From Halolamina pelagica (GTDB lineage: Archaea > Halobacteriota > Halobacteria > Halobacteriales > Haloferacaceae), in NCBI RefSeq assembly GCF_900115675.1, contig NZ_FOXI01000007.1, positions 1 through 64,000 on the forward strand: DNA of 64,000 bases, in the 5' to 3' direction. Shown in pieces: positions 45,169-54,165 of the stretch. Made by a program: the position numbers and the translations under genes. The notes under the pieces were generated by a model. The model searched no databases, was not told the DNA's origin, and saw only the letters and a list, made by a program, of their open reading frames with translations. Positions within the stretch are counted from its first letter, which is position 1. The number at the start of each line of letters is the position of its first letter.

Positions 45169-45753
45169 TCACTCCTCGCTGACGAACCCCGGCAGCGCCT
45201 CGTCGTCGGCGGCGACCTTCGGACAGCCCCGCACCCGGAAGTGGCCGTCGTCGACGAGTTCGACGATCTCGGTGCCCTCGTTGGTGCAGGTCGCGGCCGG
45301 CGGCTCAGCGAAGAACTCACACCGCTGGCAGTACTCCCGCTTGTCGACGACGTGCTCGTCGGGCGTCCCGGTCGGCTCGACCGTCGGTTCGACGCCCGGC
45401 TCCTCGCCCAGCAGGTCCGTAACCTCGGCGTCGCCCTCGACGACGGCGTCCCAGACCGCCTCGGCGTCGATGTCGCCGACCTCGACCTCCTCGAACAGCT
45501 CCGTGGCCTCGGCTTCGCTGACGGGCTCGCCCTCGTCGACCCCCGCGAACGGGTCGGCGTCCGTGTCGGCGGCCGCCTCGCGCTCGGCCTCGATGCGCTC
45601 GCGAAGCGCCGAGAGCGGGACGTCCCCCTCGGCGTCGTCGGCTCCCTCGTACTCGCTAGTGTCGTTGTCCTCGGCGGTGTCGTGCGCCTCCCGGTCGGCT
45701 CCGGCGTACTCCTCGGGGACCCCCTCGCCGTTCGCTTCGCGGTCCTCACCCAT
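45169..45753 (-). CDS. Acidic protein with C-terminal cysteine motif
   Basis: The 194-aa product is very acidic for its first 130 residues (EYEGADDAEGD and similar), then has CQRCEFF ... CTNEG ... RVRGCPKV, four cysteines that may bind zinc or an Fe-S cluster. Function is unknown. It overlaps the upstream gene by eight bases and precedes TFS, forming a three-gene unit possibly tied to transcription. Confidence 0.78.
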   Translation of the reverse strand: MGEDREANGEGVPEEYAGADREAHDTAEDNDTSEYEGADDAEGDVPLSALRERIEAEREAAADTDADPFAGVDEGEPVSEAEATELFEEVEVGDIDAEAVWDAVVEGDAEVTDLLGEEPGVEPTVEPTGTPDEHVVDKREYCQRCEFFAEPPAATCTNEGTEIVELVDDGHFRVRGCPKVAADDEALPGFVSEE

Positions 45754-46546
45754 CGTCGGAGAACACCTCCTCGGCTGGCGCGGGGTCGAACGACTCGCCC
45801 GTCAGCGCCGGCTGGTCGCCGGTCACGAGCGTCGCCGAGCCGAGGAACCGGCTGCCGGGCTCCACGTCGACGAACGACTCCCCGCAGTGGGGGCAGCGTG
45901 GCTCCGACAGCAGGCCCACGTGGACCCGCTTGCCGCAGTTCTCGCAGTCGGCCGTCCCGACGTTTCGGCGGTTGGCGTCGGCCTGTAACTCCTCGACGGC
46001 CTCGCGCCGGGCGTCGGCGGCCTCGAGTTCGGTGACCCGCTTTCGCAGGTCGACCACCGCGCTCGCGAGCCGGTCGAGTTTCCCCTCGGCGTCGTCGGCG
46101 CGGTCGGCCAGCGAGGCGAGCACCGCCTCGTAGTTGTCGAACCCGCCCTCGACCCGCCGGTCGAGGGACGCGAGCGCCCGGCGGAGGATGGCGATCTCGT
46201 CGGCCTCGGCGCGCTCGACCTCGTCGATCCGGTCGGCGAGGTCGGGGTGGTCGTGGTCGGCTTTCGCCCGCGACTGGGCGACCTGCATCACCTGAACGAC
46301 CCGGTCCCGCACGTCCTCGATCCGGTCGTCGGTCTCCCCCTCCAGCTCGTCGATCCGGTCGGCGAGCTCCGCGAGCTGCTGCTCCAGCGGCGGCACGTCC
46401 GTCGCGTCCTCGGCGTCGGTGAGAACTCGGTGGGTCGCGACGGCGCGAGCGAGCACCTCGCCCCGTTCCCGGCCGGTCTCAGCGGCCCGATCGTCGAGCC
46501 AGCGATCCAGTTCGGTCGGGAGTGATTGGGGCTGCTCCTCTTCCAT
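45746..46546 (-). CDS. Coiled-coil protein with zinc ribbon
   Basis: The 266-aa product opens with LPTELDRWLDDRAAETG, which resembles a ribbon-helix-helix. Long coiled coils follow (about 50-190), then a zinc ribbon CENCGKRVHVG ... CPHCGES near 200-225. The function is unknown; the architecture suggests a DNA- or partner-binding scaffold. It overlaps the next gene by eight bases and starts the unit ending in TFS. Confidence 0.78.
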   Translation of the reverse strand: MEEEQPQSLPTELDRWLDDRAAETGRERGEVLARAVATHRVLTDAEDATDVPPLEQQLAELADRIDELEGETDDRIEDVRDRVVQVMQVAQSRAKADHDHPDLADRIDEVERAEADEIAILRRALASLDRRVEGGFDNYEAVLASLADRADDAEGKLDRLASAVVDLRKRVTELEAADARREAVEELQADANRRNVGTADCENCGKRVHVGLLSEPRCPHCGESFVDVEPGSRFLGSATLVTGDQPALTGESFDPAPAEEVFSDDG

Positions 46547-46686
46547 CGGGAGTGGCTACTGGCCGGTCACATAAGTAATTCCGTGCTCGCGTCACCGGCG
46601 CGGCCGGGCGTCGACGCCAGCCGGGGCGGCGGTGGTAGCGTACCGCTATCAAAACCGTTTTTAACTATCTCTCGCCACAGACTGTC

Positions 46687-47469
46687 ATGTCCCTGAACAT
46701 CGGCGACGCCCTCTCGACCGGCGCGGAGAAGTTGACGACGACGGCCGGGATCCAGTTGGCCGTTGTCTACATCGCCCTCCAGTTCCTGACCGCACTCGGG
46801 ACCAACTCGGCGATCGCCACCGTCGAGACCCCCGCGGGAACCTCGGGGATGGCGACGCCGACGCTGGCGCTCCCGATCGGCGTCGCCGGCGGCGCCGCGC
46901 TGGCGACGCTGGGCGGGATCCTCAACGTCGCGCTGACGGTCGTGGTGCTGCGGGCGGTCACCCACGACGCCGCCGAGCTCGGCTCGATCCCCGCCGGGGT
47001 CGCCGACGACATGCTGAAGACGTGGGTGTTCCTCGTGATCGCGCTGATCGTGCAGGGGATCGCGATCGGGCTCGGCTTCGTCCTGCTGATCATCCCCGGC
47101 CTGTTCCTCCTCGTGAGCCTGATCTTCACGCAGGTGTTCGTCGCCGTCGAGGGCGAGGGGCCCTTCGAGGCGCTCTCCTCGAGTTGGTCGCTGGCGAAGG
47201 GGAACCGGTTCCCGCTGTTCGGCCTGGGCGTGGTGCTGTTCGTGATCAGCCTGCTGGCCAGCATCCCCACCGCCGTCGTGGCGTTCGTGAGTCCGATGGT
47301 GGGGACGGTGCTGAACTACGTCGTCTCCGGGTTCGTGAGCATCTTCTCGATCGCGGTGCTGGTCGCGGCCTACCAGCAGCTCTCGGGCGAGTCGGCGGCG
47401 ACGACGACCGAGACGGAGGACGACGGCGTCGAGCGGCTCGACGACGACTCGGGCTTCGATTACGCCTGA
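46687..47469 (+). CDS. Multi-pass membrane protein (DUF7847-like)
   Basis: The 260-aa product has about six hydrophobic segments, with FVLLIIPGLFLLVSLIF and a conserved VAVEGEGPFEALSSSW loop that recurs in haloarchaeal membrane proteins of the DUF7847/DUF975 type. Function is unknown. The TATA-like TTTTTAACTATC lies 27-35 bases upstream of ATG 46687, a leaderless arrangement. Confidence 0.78.
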   Translation: MSLNIGDALSTGAEKLTTTAGIQLAVVYIALQFLTALGTNSAIATVETPAGTSGMATPTLALPIGVAGGAALATLGGILNVALTVVVLRAVTHDAAELGSIPAGVADDMLKTWVFLVIALIVQGIAIGLGFVLLIIPGLFLLVSLIFTQVFVAVEGEGPFEALSSSWSLAKGNRFPLFGLGVVLFVISLLASIPTAVVAFVSPMVGTVLNYVVSGFVSIFSIAVLVAAYQQLSGESAATTTETEDDGVERLDDDSGFDYA

Positions 47470-47543
47470 TCGGGCGGCGTCGACGCCCTCGCCGGGCACT
47501 GAATGGTAACCCTTAACCTCGACGGGTCCGTCGTTTCGCCTGC

Positions 47544-47616
47544 GGGCCGGTGGGGTAGCTTGGTATCCTTCGGCCTTCGGGTGGCCGTAACCGCGATTCG
47601 AATTCGCGCCGGCCCA
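47544..47616 (+). tRNA. tRNA-Pro (anticodon CGG)
   Basis: The 73-nt gene folds fully: acceptor GGGCCGG/CCGGCCC, anticodon stem CGGCC/GGCCG with loop TTCGGGT (CGG at positions 34-36), and T-arm CGCGA-TTCGAAT-TCGCG with discriminator A73. The D-stem has one mismatch. CCA is not encoded and no intron is present. Its 3' end is duplicated downstream (see 47738-47753). Confidence 0.95.
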
Positions 47617-47622
47617 CTACCT

Positions 47623-47674
47623 TTCCCGCACTCACCGAACGCCGAGCGACAGCGAGGCGTTCCGAGTGCGGGAA
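47623..47674 (+). other. Long near-perfect hairpin after tRNA-Pro
   Basis: Two nested stems, TTCCCGCACTC (47623-47633) with GAGTGCGGGAA (47664-47674) and GAACGCC (47637-47643) with GGCGTTC (47656-47662), make an 18-bp hairpin with small internal asymmetry. No T-run follows. It could end tRNA transcription, be a processing signal, or be part of a small inserted segment. Confidence 0.6.
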
Positions 47675-47737
47675 GTCGTGTCGCCAAGCGAATTCGGGCA
47701 CGCGGGACGAGCGTAGCGAGTCCCGCGGCGTTCGACG

Positions 47738-47753
47738 TTCGCGCCGGCCCACT
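47738..47753 (+). repeat. Direct repeat of the tRNA-Pro 3' end (att-like)
   Basis: TTCGCGCCGGCCCACT here repeats 47603-47618, the last 14 bases of the tRNA plus two more, 135 bases apart. Both copies are soon followed by TTCCCGCA. Such copies of a tRNA 3' end usually mark integration by a tyrosine recombinase. No integrase gene is present between or beside them, so this would be a collapsed or very small element. The 47470-47923 gap otherwise holds only the kinase promoter. Confidence 0.6.
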
Positions 47754-47923
47754 TCCCGCATTCTGCATCGACGAGCCCCCGGCGTTCCGGTAACCCCGTC
47801 AGCGTGAGCGAGCGGTCGGCGGCGTGGTCTCCATCGACCTCACGGCTCGCAGTACCGTCGCAGCGTTCTCCACCACCCCCGAAGCGCTGACTATTAGTGC
47901 GCTCCCCACGGTTCTCGGACCGA

Positions 47924-48439
47924 ATGCTCGTCCTGGTCTGCGGGCTCCCCGGCACCGGCAAATCGACGGTGGCCGAGCGCATCGCCGAGCTGCTCCCGGC
48001 GCGCCTGCTGCGGACCGACGTGGTGCGGAAGGAACTGTTCCCCGAGCCGACGTACGCGGCCTCAGAGTCCGAAGCGGTGTACGACGAACTGTTCGAGCGG
48101 GCGCGTGACCGACTCGACGAGGACGAGCACGTCGTCCTCGACGCCACGTTCCGGCGACGAGAGCGCCGCGAGCGCGCGGCCACGGTCGCCGCCGAGACCG
48201 ACACCGAACACCGACTCGTCCGCGTCACGTGTGCGGAGTCGGTCGTCCGCGAGCGCATCCGCGAGCGCCAGCGCCACGAGGACGACGAGAGCGACGCCGA
48301 CTTCTCGGTGTACAACCAGCTCAAGGCGGAGTTCGAACCCATCGAACGCGACGACCACGTCGTCGTCGACAACTCGGGCTCGCTCTCGGAGACGCTGGAC
48401 GCCGTCGACGAGGCGTTCCGCGCCGCCGCCACCGCCTGA
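47924..48439 (+). CDS. P-loop kinase (zeta-toxin/adenylylsulfate-kinase-like)
   Basis: The 171-aa protein has Walker A GLPGTGKS at residues 7-14 and DATFRRRERRERAA, the lid-like region of AAA_33 small-molecule kinases. It probably phosphorylates a small metabolite; the substrate is unknown. No antitoxin is adjacent, so a toxin role is not supported. ATG at 47924 is chosen because upstream residues are not conserved. Confidence 0.83.
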   Translation: MLVLVCGLPGTGKSTVAERIAELLPARLLRTDVVRKELFPEPTYAASESEAVYDELFERARDRLDEDEHVVLDATFRRRERRERAATVAAETDTEHRLVRVTCAESVVRERIRERQRHEDDESDADFSVYNQLKAEFEPIERDDHVVVDNSGSLSETLDAVDEAFRAAATA

Positions 48440-48518
48440 GCGCGGCGAACGCGGGACTCCCTCGTACGTCCCGCTTCCTCGCAAACGTTATCCCCCGGCG
48501 CCTATCGAGAGTACGGTA

Positions 48519-49826
48519 ATGGACACGAAGACACGCGGCGCCGTCCTCGTGGTCGGCGCCGTCGCCCTCCTCCTCGTGACGATGGGTGCGAGCGCGGCGC
48601 TCGCACCCGACACCGCCGTGGCCGGCACCGACGACGAACGCCGAACCCTGGTCGGGATCCAGGGCGGCGGCGTGGGCTGGCACCAGTACGGCAGCGTCGC
48701 CGCCTACGAGGGCAACGACCTGGCGTGGCGCCTCGACGACACGGACAGCTACTTCGACGTGACCGAACTCGACAACGGCAGCGTGATGGCCGGGTTCATG
48801 GACGGCGGCTACGAGGACTGTGGCCCCTACGAGTCGCCCTGTACCCACACCGGCTTCCGCATCCTCGATCCCGAGACCGAGTCGATCGAGTACGAGTACT
48901 CCTTCCCGGTTCGGAGCAGCAGCAACAGCGAGGTCCACGACGTCGAGCAACTCGGTGGCGGCGAGTTCCTGATGACCGACATGGACGGCGAGCGCCTGTT
49001 GGTGGTGAAAAACGACGACGTGGTCTGGGAGTGGAACGCCAGCAGCTACTACGACGCCCCCGAGGATCCCACCCGAATCGACTGGCTCCACATCAACGAC
49101 GTGGACGTGATCGGCGACGACCAGTTCCTCGTCTCGGTCCGCAACGCCAACCAGATCCTCGTGATCGACCGCCAGGACGGGGTCGTCGAGACGATCAACG
49201 CGGACCGCGGCGGCGACGACGGCGCCTGCACCCACGACGGCCAGCTCGCCGACACCGACGGCGACGGCGACGTGCGCTGTGGCGACCCCGAAGTGCTCGA
49301 CCACCAGCACAACCCGCAGTGGCTGGGCGGCGATCCGACCGGCGACGGCGAGGCGGCCGTCCTCGTCGCCGACAGCGACAACGACCGCGTCGTCGAACTC
49401 CACCGCGACGACGGCGAGTGGGAGGTCGCGTGGACGCTCGAACGCGCCGGCGGCATCGAACTCGACTGGCCCCGCGACGCCGACCGCCTCGCGAACGGCA
49501 ACACGCTGGTGACGGACACGCTCAACACGCGCGTCTTCGAGATCACGCCCAACGGCACGGTCGTCTGGTCCATCTCGACCGAGCGCATCCCCTACGAGGC
49601 CGACCGCGAGCCCTACGGCGAACCGCCCGAGGGCGAGTGGTACGTCGGCGAGTCGCCGAACCAAGGCGCAGGCGGCGGCATCCCGCTGCTCTCGGACGCC
49701 GCGGCGCTGCTGCCCGGCGTGTTCCCGTGGCTGCCGTTCTGGTTCAACGGCGCCCAACTCGGACTGACGCTCGTCTCGGTCGGCGTCGCCGGCGTCGGCG
49801 CCCGGGACCTCTGGCGGTCGCGGTAG
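48519..49826 (+). CDS. Arylsulfotransferase (ASST)-like secreted propeller protein
   Basis: The 435-aa product has a signal peptide (ending near residues 28-36), a six-bladed propeller with ASST-type blocks (WLHINDVDVIG, LDHQHNPQWLG, RDADRLANGNTLVTDTLN) and a C-terminal transmembrane helix with a short basic end. The catalytic His of ASST could be in the DHQHNP block. It may transfer sulfate or be a non-enzymatic propeller. It lies on the outer face, held by its C-terminal helix. Confidence 0.85.
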   Translation: MDTKTRGAVLVVGAVALLLVTMGASAALAPDTAVAGTDDERRTLVGIQGGGVGWHQYGSVAAYEGNDLAWRLDDTDSYFDVTELDNGSVMAGFMDGGYEDCGPYESPCTHTGFRILDPETESIEYEYSFPVRSSSNSEVHDVEQLGGGEFLMTDMDGERLLVVKNDDVVWEWNASSYYDAPEDPTRIDWLHINDVDVIGDDQFLVSVRNANQILVIDRQDGVVETINADRGGDDGACTHDGQLADTDGDGDVRCGDPEVLDHQHNPQWLGGDPTGDGEAAVLVADSDNDRVVELHRDDGEWEVAWTLERAGGIELDWPRDADRLANGNTLVTDTLNTRVFEITPNGTVVWSISTERIPYEADREPYGEPPEGEWYVGESPNQGAGGGIPLLSDAAALLPGVFPWLPFWFNGAQLGLTLVSVGVAGVGARDLWRSR

Positions 49827-49886
49827 CGTCGACGACGCCGCGATCGGACCGACCCGTTTTTGCGCGGCCGGGACGCCCTCCCGCCC

Positions 49887-50429
49887 ATGACCGACGACCT
49901 CGCGTGGGAGACGCTCGACTCCGAGATCGACTACCGCTGTCCCGGCTTCGCCGTCCGCCGCGACGACGTTGCGCTCCCCGACGGCAGCGTGACCGACTAC
50001 CACTCCGTCGAGGAGGTCGAGACCGTGGTCGTCCTCCCGTTCCTCCCGGGCGACGACGAGGTGGTACTGATCGAGGAGTGGCGGCAGGCGGTCGGCCGGG
50101 TCAACCGTGGCCTCCCCGCCGGCGGCGTCGAACCCGACGAGGACGACCTCGAAGCCGCCGCCCGTCGGGAACTCCGGGAGGAGACGGGCTACGTCGCCGA
50201 CTCGATGGCCCACCTCTGTACGACCGAACCGGTCAACGGCATCGCGAACTCGACGCACCACACGTTCGTCGCCCACGGGTGTGAGCCGGCGGCCGAACAG
50301 GACCTCGACGACGACGAGAGCATCCGCACCCTGACGGTCGGCTACGACGACCTCGTGGCGGCAGTTCGCGACGGCGAGATCCGCGACGGCCGGGCGGCGC
50401 TGGCGGTTGCTCGCCACGAACTCGACTGA
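49887..50429 (+). CDS. Nudix hydrolase (ADP-ribose pyrophosphatase-like)
   Basis: The 180-aa protein has the Nudix box in GVEPDEDDLEAAARRELREETG, preceded by EEWRQAVGRVNRGLPAGG. Length and placement resemble ADP-ribose pyrophosphatases. The substrate is a nucleoside diphosphate derivative not fixed by sequence. ATG at 49887 is used. Confidence 0.92.
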   Translation: MTDDLAWETLDSEIDYRCPGFAVRRDDVALPDGSVTDYHSVEEVETVVVLPFLPGDDEVVLIEEWRQAVGRVNRGLPAGGVEPDEDDLEAAARRELREETGYVADSMAHLCTTEPVNGIANSTHHTFVAHGCEPAAEQDLDDDESIRTLTVGYDDLVAAVRDGEIRDGRAALAVARHELD

Positions 50430-50469
50430 CGAGGGCAACGACTTTGGGCGAGGGCGTCGGTGTTGCCGT

Positions 50470-51237
50470 ATGAACTCCCGTCTCCGTGCGGTCGGCGTCG
50501 GCGTCGGCGTCGGCATCGCCGGCATCGCCGCGGCGCTGGTGCTCGTGCTGCTGAGTGCCTTCCTCCTCGGCGCCCTCGGCGTGACGATCACGCCCGTCCT
50601 CAGCATCGTGCTCTCGCTGCTGCTCACGCAGGGCGTCGCCTTCCTCGGCGTCGGCTACCTCTACCTCCGCAACCGCGGGATCCCCGTCCGGTCGATCGGC
50701 CTCCGGCTCCCCTCGATCACGGAGTTCGGGATCGTGATCGGCGCGCTCGTGCTCTCGTTCGTCTACCTGATCGCCGTGAGCCAACTGCTCTCCGCGACCG
50801 GGACCGAGGCCGCCGAGAACCAGGTCGCCGACATGGCGATGCAGAACCCCGAGATCGTGCTGTACCTCCTGCCGGGCGCGTACCTCCTGATCGGCCCGGG
50901 CGAGGAACTGCTCTTCCGGGGCGTCGTCCAGAACCGCATCCGCGAGGCGTTCTCGCCGGTGCCGGGCGTGATCATCGCCAGCGCCATCTTCGCCGCGATC
51001 CACGTCGGCTCGCTGGTCGCCGCCGACCCGTCGGCGATACTGGTGACCGTCGGCGTCCTGATGGGCCCGAGCCTGATCCTCGGCGGGATCTACGAGTACA
51101 CCCGGAACCTCGTCGTCCCCATCCTGGTCCACGGCACGTACAACGCGATCATCTTCCTCTCGCTGTACCTCGTCGCGACCGGCACCGTCGAGGAGAGCGG
51201 CACCGCCGTCGCGGCGGTCGTCGCCGCGCTGCCCTGA
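50470..51237 (+). CDS. CPBP-family intramembrane metalloprotease (Abi/Rce1-like)
   Basis: The 255-aa membrane protein has the CPBP motif [14 protein letters not shown], a second motif AAIHVGSL, and a third LVHGTYNAI, giving the Glu-Glu-Arg and two His metal ligands. About eight transmembrane segments are visible. Substrates are unknown; eukaryotic relatives cleave prenylated CAAX proteins. Confidence 0.92.
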   Translation: MNSRLRAVGVGVGVGIAGIAAALVLVLLSAFLLGALGVTITPVLSIVLSLLLTQGVAFLGVGYLYLRNRGIPVRSIGLRLPSITEFGIVIGALVLSFVYLIAVSQLLSATGTEAAENQVADMAMQNPEIVLYLLPGAYLLIGPGEELLFRGVVQNRIREAFSPVPGVIIASAIFAAIHVGSLVAADPSAILVTVGVLMGPSLILGGIYEYTRNLVVPILVHGTYNAIIFLSLYLVATGTVEESGTAVAAVVAALP

Positions 51238-51277
51238 CAACGGAACCCCCTTACGCCGGGACGCCGCACCTCGGCCC

Positions 51278-52762
51278 ATGCGCGACGCCTTCGAGATCCG
51301 GGCCAGCGACGGGCTGGCCCGCGTCGGCCGACTGACGGTGCCCCGCGCGGGCGTCACCGTCGAGACGCCGGCGCTGATGCCGGTGGTCAACCCCAACCTC
51401 CAGACGATCTCGCCGCGCCGACTCCACGACGAGTTCGGCGCCGAGATCCTGATCACCAACTCCTACATCATCCGCAACACCGACGACCTCCGGGAGCGCG
51501 CCGAGGAGCAGGGCCTCCACGAGATGCTCGACTTCCCGGGCGCCATCGTCACCGACTCCGGCTCCTTCCAGCTCGCGGAGTACGGCGAGATCGACACCAC
51601 CACCACCGAGATCCTGCGGTTCCAGCACGAGATCGGCTCCGACGTCGGGACCCCCGTCGACGTCCCGACGCCGCCGGACGTCTCCCGCGAACGGGCCGAG
51701 GAGGAACTCGCCGCCACCGAGGAGGCGCTCGCCGACGCCGAGGCCGTCGACACCGGCGAGATGCTGGTCAACGCGCCCGTGCAGGGCTCGACGTACACCG
51801 ACCTGCGCGAGCAGGCGGGCGCCCACGCCGCGGGCACGGACCTCGACGTGTTCCCCGTCGGCGCCGTCGTCCCCCTGCTCAACAGCTACCGCTACGACGA
51901 CATGATCGACGTGGCCGCCGCCGCCAAGCGCGGCCTGGGCGCGGACTGCCCGGTCCACCTGTTCGGCGCCGGTCATCCCATGATGTTCGCGCTCGCGGCG
52001 GCCATGGGCTGTGACCTGTTCGACTCCGCCGCGTACGCGCTGTACGCCCGCGACGGCCGGTACCTGACGGTCCGGGGCACCGAACAGCTCGAGGACCTCT
52101 CCTATCTCCCCTGTCCGTGCCCGGTCTGTACCGAGCACGACCCCGACTCGCTGCGTGCCCTCGACGAGCGCGAGCGGGAGAACGCGCTCGCGGAGCACAA
52201 CCTCCACGTCACGTTCGCGGAGATCCGCCGGGTCCGGCAGGCGATCCGGGAGGGGAGCCTGCTGGAACTGGTCGAGGAGCGCGCCCGCGCCCACCCCGCC
52301 AGCGCCGACGGCTACAAGGCGCTGCTCGATCACGCCGACCAACTCGAACGGAGCGACCGCGTCTCGAAGGGGACGTTCTTCTACACCTCTCCCGAGAGCG
52401 CTCGGCGGCCGGAAGTGCTCCGCCACCACGAACGCCTCCAGCGCCTCGAAACGCCCGAGAGGGTGCTGCTGACGGAGTTCGGCGAGCCCACGGACCACGA
52501 CCACGACGCGGTCTGGCGGGTCGAACCGCCCTTCGGGCCGTTCCCGCCGTCGCTCTCGGAGACGTACCCACTACACGCGGAAACGCCCGACAGGATGGAG
52601 GACGCCGCGTACGTCGCCGCCGCCGACGGCGTCGCCGCGCTCGCGGCGGCCAACCCGGGGACGACCTTCACGCTGGGCCACGACGACTGGCCGGCACAAG
52701 CGCTGGAGGAACTGCCGGAGGGCGTGGTGACGGAGGACCTCTCGGAACTGGGAGCGAGTTAG
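51278..52762 (+). CDS. tgtA: tRNA-guanine(15) transglycosylase (archaeosine TGT)
   Basis: The 494-aa enzyme swaps guanine-15 of tRNA for preQ0, the first step of archaeosine formation. It has the TGT block IVTDSGSFQ with the active-site Asp, INTNSYII-like [20 protein letters not shown] and a zinc site CPCPVCTEH. Its stop lies within four bases of the PiT permease stop on the other strand. The later pathway enzyme RaSEA is at 23892; ArcS is not in the window. Confidence 0.95.
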   Translation: MRDAFEIRASDGLARVGRLTVPRAGVTVETPALMPVVNPNLQTISPRRLHDEFGAEILITNSYIIRNTDDLRERAEEQGLHEMLDFPGAIVTDSGSFQLAEYGEIDTTTTEILRFQHEIGSDVGTPVDVPTPPDVSRERAEEELAATEEALADAEAVDTGEMLVNAPVQGSTYTDLREQAGAHAAGTDLDVFPVGAVVPLLNSYRYDDMIDVAAAAKRGLGADCPVHLFGAGHPMMFALAAAMGCDLFDSAAYALYARDGRYLTVRGTEQLEDLSYLPCPCPVCTEHDPDSLRALDERERENALAEHNLHVTFAEIRRVRQAIREGSLLELVEERARAHPASADGYKALLDHADQLERSDRVSKGTFFYTSPESARRPEVLRHHERLQRLETPERVLLTEFGEPTDHDHDAVWRVEPPFGPFPPSLSETYPLHAETPDRMEDAAYVAAADGVAALAAANPGTTFTLGHDDWPAQALEELPEGVVTEDLSELGAS

Positions 52763-53940
52763 AGCGACTCGACCGCGCTCATCACGCCGTAGCTCAGCAG
52801 CAGCGACAGCGCCAGCGAGCCGATCCACGCCAGCACCGTGAACAGCATCTTCTTCCGGCTCACCCCGGCGCCGCCGGCGGCGTAGCCCGAGCCGACGATG
52901 GCGGAGACGATGATCTCGTTGAACGAGACGGGGATGCCGAAGGCGACGGCGGTCTGGGCGATGGCGAAGCTCGGGATCAGCGCCGCGATCGAGCGCCGCG
53001 GGCCCAGACTGGAGTAGTCCTGTGCCAACGCCTTGATCATCCGGGGCGCGCCGGTCCACGAGCCCGCGAGCAGCCCCACCCCCCCGCCGACGAGGAGGGC
53101 GACGATGGGGATCGACTGGAACGTGTCCAGAAGCGGCACCAGCGGGCCGATCGCCAGCCCGACCTGCGAGCCGCCGGCGGAGAACGCCACCAGCCCGCCC
53201 AGCGCGAGCAGGAAGCGACGCTGGGCGCCGTCGGCGTCGCGGCGCGTGTCGGCCGCGAGCGCGAGGCCGATCCCGACCGCCAGCGCGAGCGTGACCGCGC
53301 CGCGGGCGAGCGCCCCGTCGCCGCCCAGCGAGCCCGCGATCTCGCCGGCGATCGAGCCGGTGCCGTCGGCCGGCCCCAGCAGCGCGAACCCGATGTTGGC
53401 GACGATGACGCCGACCAGTCCCGCGAGCGTGGGGACCAGCAACCGCTCGGGGACGTGTTCCGAGCGCAGCAGGCGGGCGGTCCCGTAGGCGATCCCGCCG
53501 CCGACGAAGGGGGTGAGCACCCACAGCGCGACGATCTCGCGGTACTTCGCCCACGCCGGGTCGCCGCCCATCGCGAGACCGACGCCGACGACGGCGCCGG
53601 TCACGGTGAAGGCAGTCGCAATGGGGTAGCCCTTGAACACGCCCAGCGCGACCAGCACGGCCGCGATCAGCAGCGCGACCGTGGCGGCGAGTGCGGTCAG
53701 CGCGACGCCGCCGACGAGTTCGGAGCCGACCGCCTCGGTGACGCTCTGGCCCTGCAACACCGCGCCGGCGAAGCCGAGGACGCCGACGATCAGGCCGGCC
53801 CGCATCACCGAGATGGCGTTGGCGCCGACGGCGGGCGCGAAGGGCGTCGACCCCGACGAGCCGGCGCCGATGGCCCACGCCATGAACAGGCTGGCGACCG
53901 CGGCGACGAGCGCCGTCCCGATCGTGAGCGGATCTACCAC
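52759..53940 (-). CDS. Inorganic phosphate transporter (PiT family)
   Basis: The 393-aa permease has about 10-11 transmembrane segments and two family repeats, here [16 protein letters not shown] and [18 protein letters not shown]. It imports phosphate with H+ or Na+. The start is GTG at 53940. A 56-aa membrane gene lies directly upstream on the same strand and may be an accessory subunit. Confidence 0.92.
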   Translation of the reverse strand: MVDPLTIGTALVAAVASLFMAWAIGAGSSGSTPFAPAVGANAISVMRAGLIVGVLGFAGAVLQGQSVTEAVGSELVGGVALTALAATVALLIAAVLVALGVFKGYPIATAFTVTGAVVGVGLAMGGDPAWAKYREIVALWVLTPFVGGGIAYGTARLLRSEHVPERLLVPTLAGLVGVIVANIGFALLGPADGTGSIAGEIAGSLGGDGALARGAVTLALAVGIGLALAADTRRDADGAQRRFLLALGGLVAFSAGGSQVGLAIGPLVPLLDTFQSIPIVALLVGGGVGLLAGSWTGAPRMIKALAQDYSSLGPRRSIAALIPSFAIAQTAVAFGIPVSFNEIIVSAIVGSGYAAGGAGVSRKKMLFTVLAWIGSLALSLLLSYGVMSAVESL

Positions 53941-53950
53941 GTTCCCTCCG

Positions 53951-54121
53951 TCATCGACCTTTCCCGCTGTCGTAGCCTTCGCGCAGTCCGAGCAGCGTCC
54001 GGCGTACTAGTAGGTACATGAAGAAGACGAACCCCAGCATCCCGACGAGCACCACCGTGAACAGTGGGTTTGCGACGAGGAAATCGAGCGCCTCGCCCAC
54101 GACGTTCGCTGGAGCGATCAT
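53951..54121 (-). CDS. Single-helix small membrane protein upstream of PiT permease
   Basis: The 56-aa product starts MIAPANVVGEALDFLV and has one strong helix (LFTVVLVGMLGFVFFMYLL) followed by a basic, soluble end (RRTLLGLREGYDSGKGR). Its stop is 10 bases before the permease GTG, so the two are probably one operon. Function is unknown; a small regulator of the permease is a reasonable guess. Confidence 0.68.
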   Translation of the reverse strand: MIAPANVVGEALDFLVANPLFTVVLVGMLGFVFFMYLLVRRTLLGLREGYDSGKGR

Positions 54122-54165
54122 ACGCGGGGTTCTCCCGGCGGTCGGTTAGGCGTTTCGGCGGGGGC

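Noticed and set aside
47924-48439. Zeta-type toxin of a toxin-antitoxin pair
   Set aside because: No antitoxin gene adjoins it and the sequence fits the broad small-molecule kinase group equally well.
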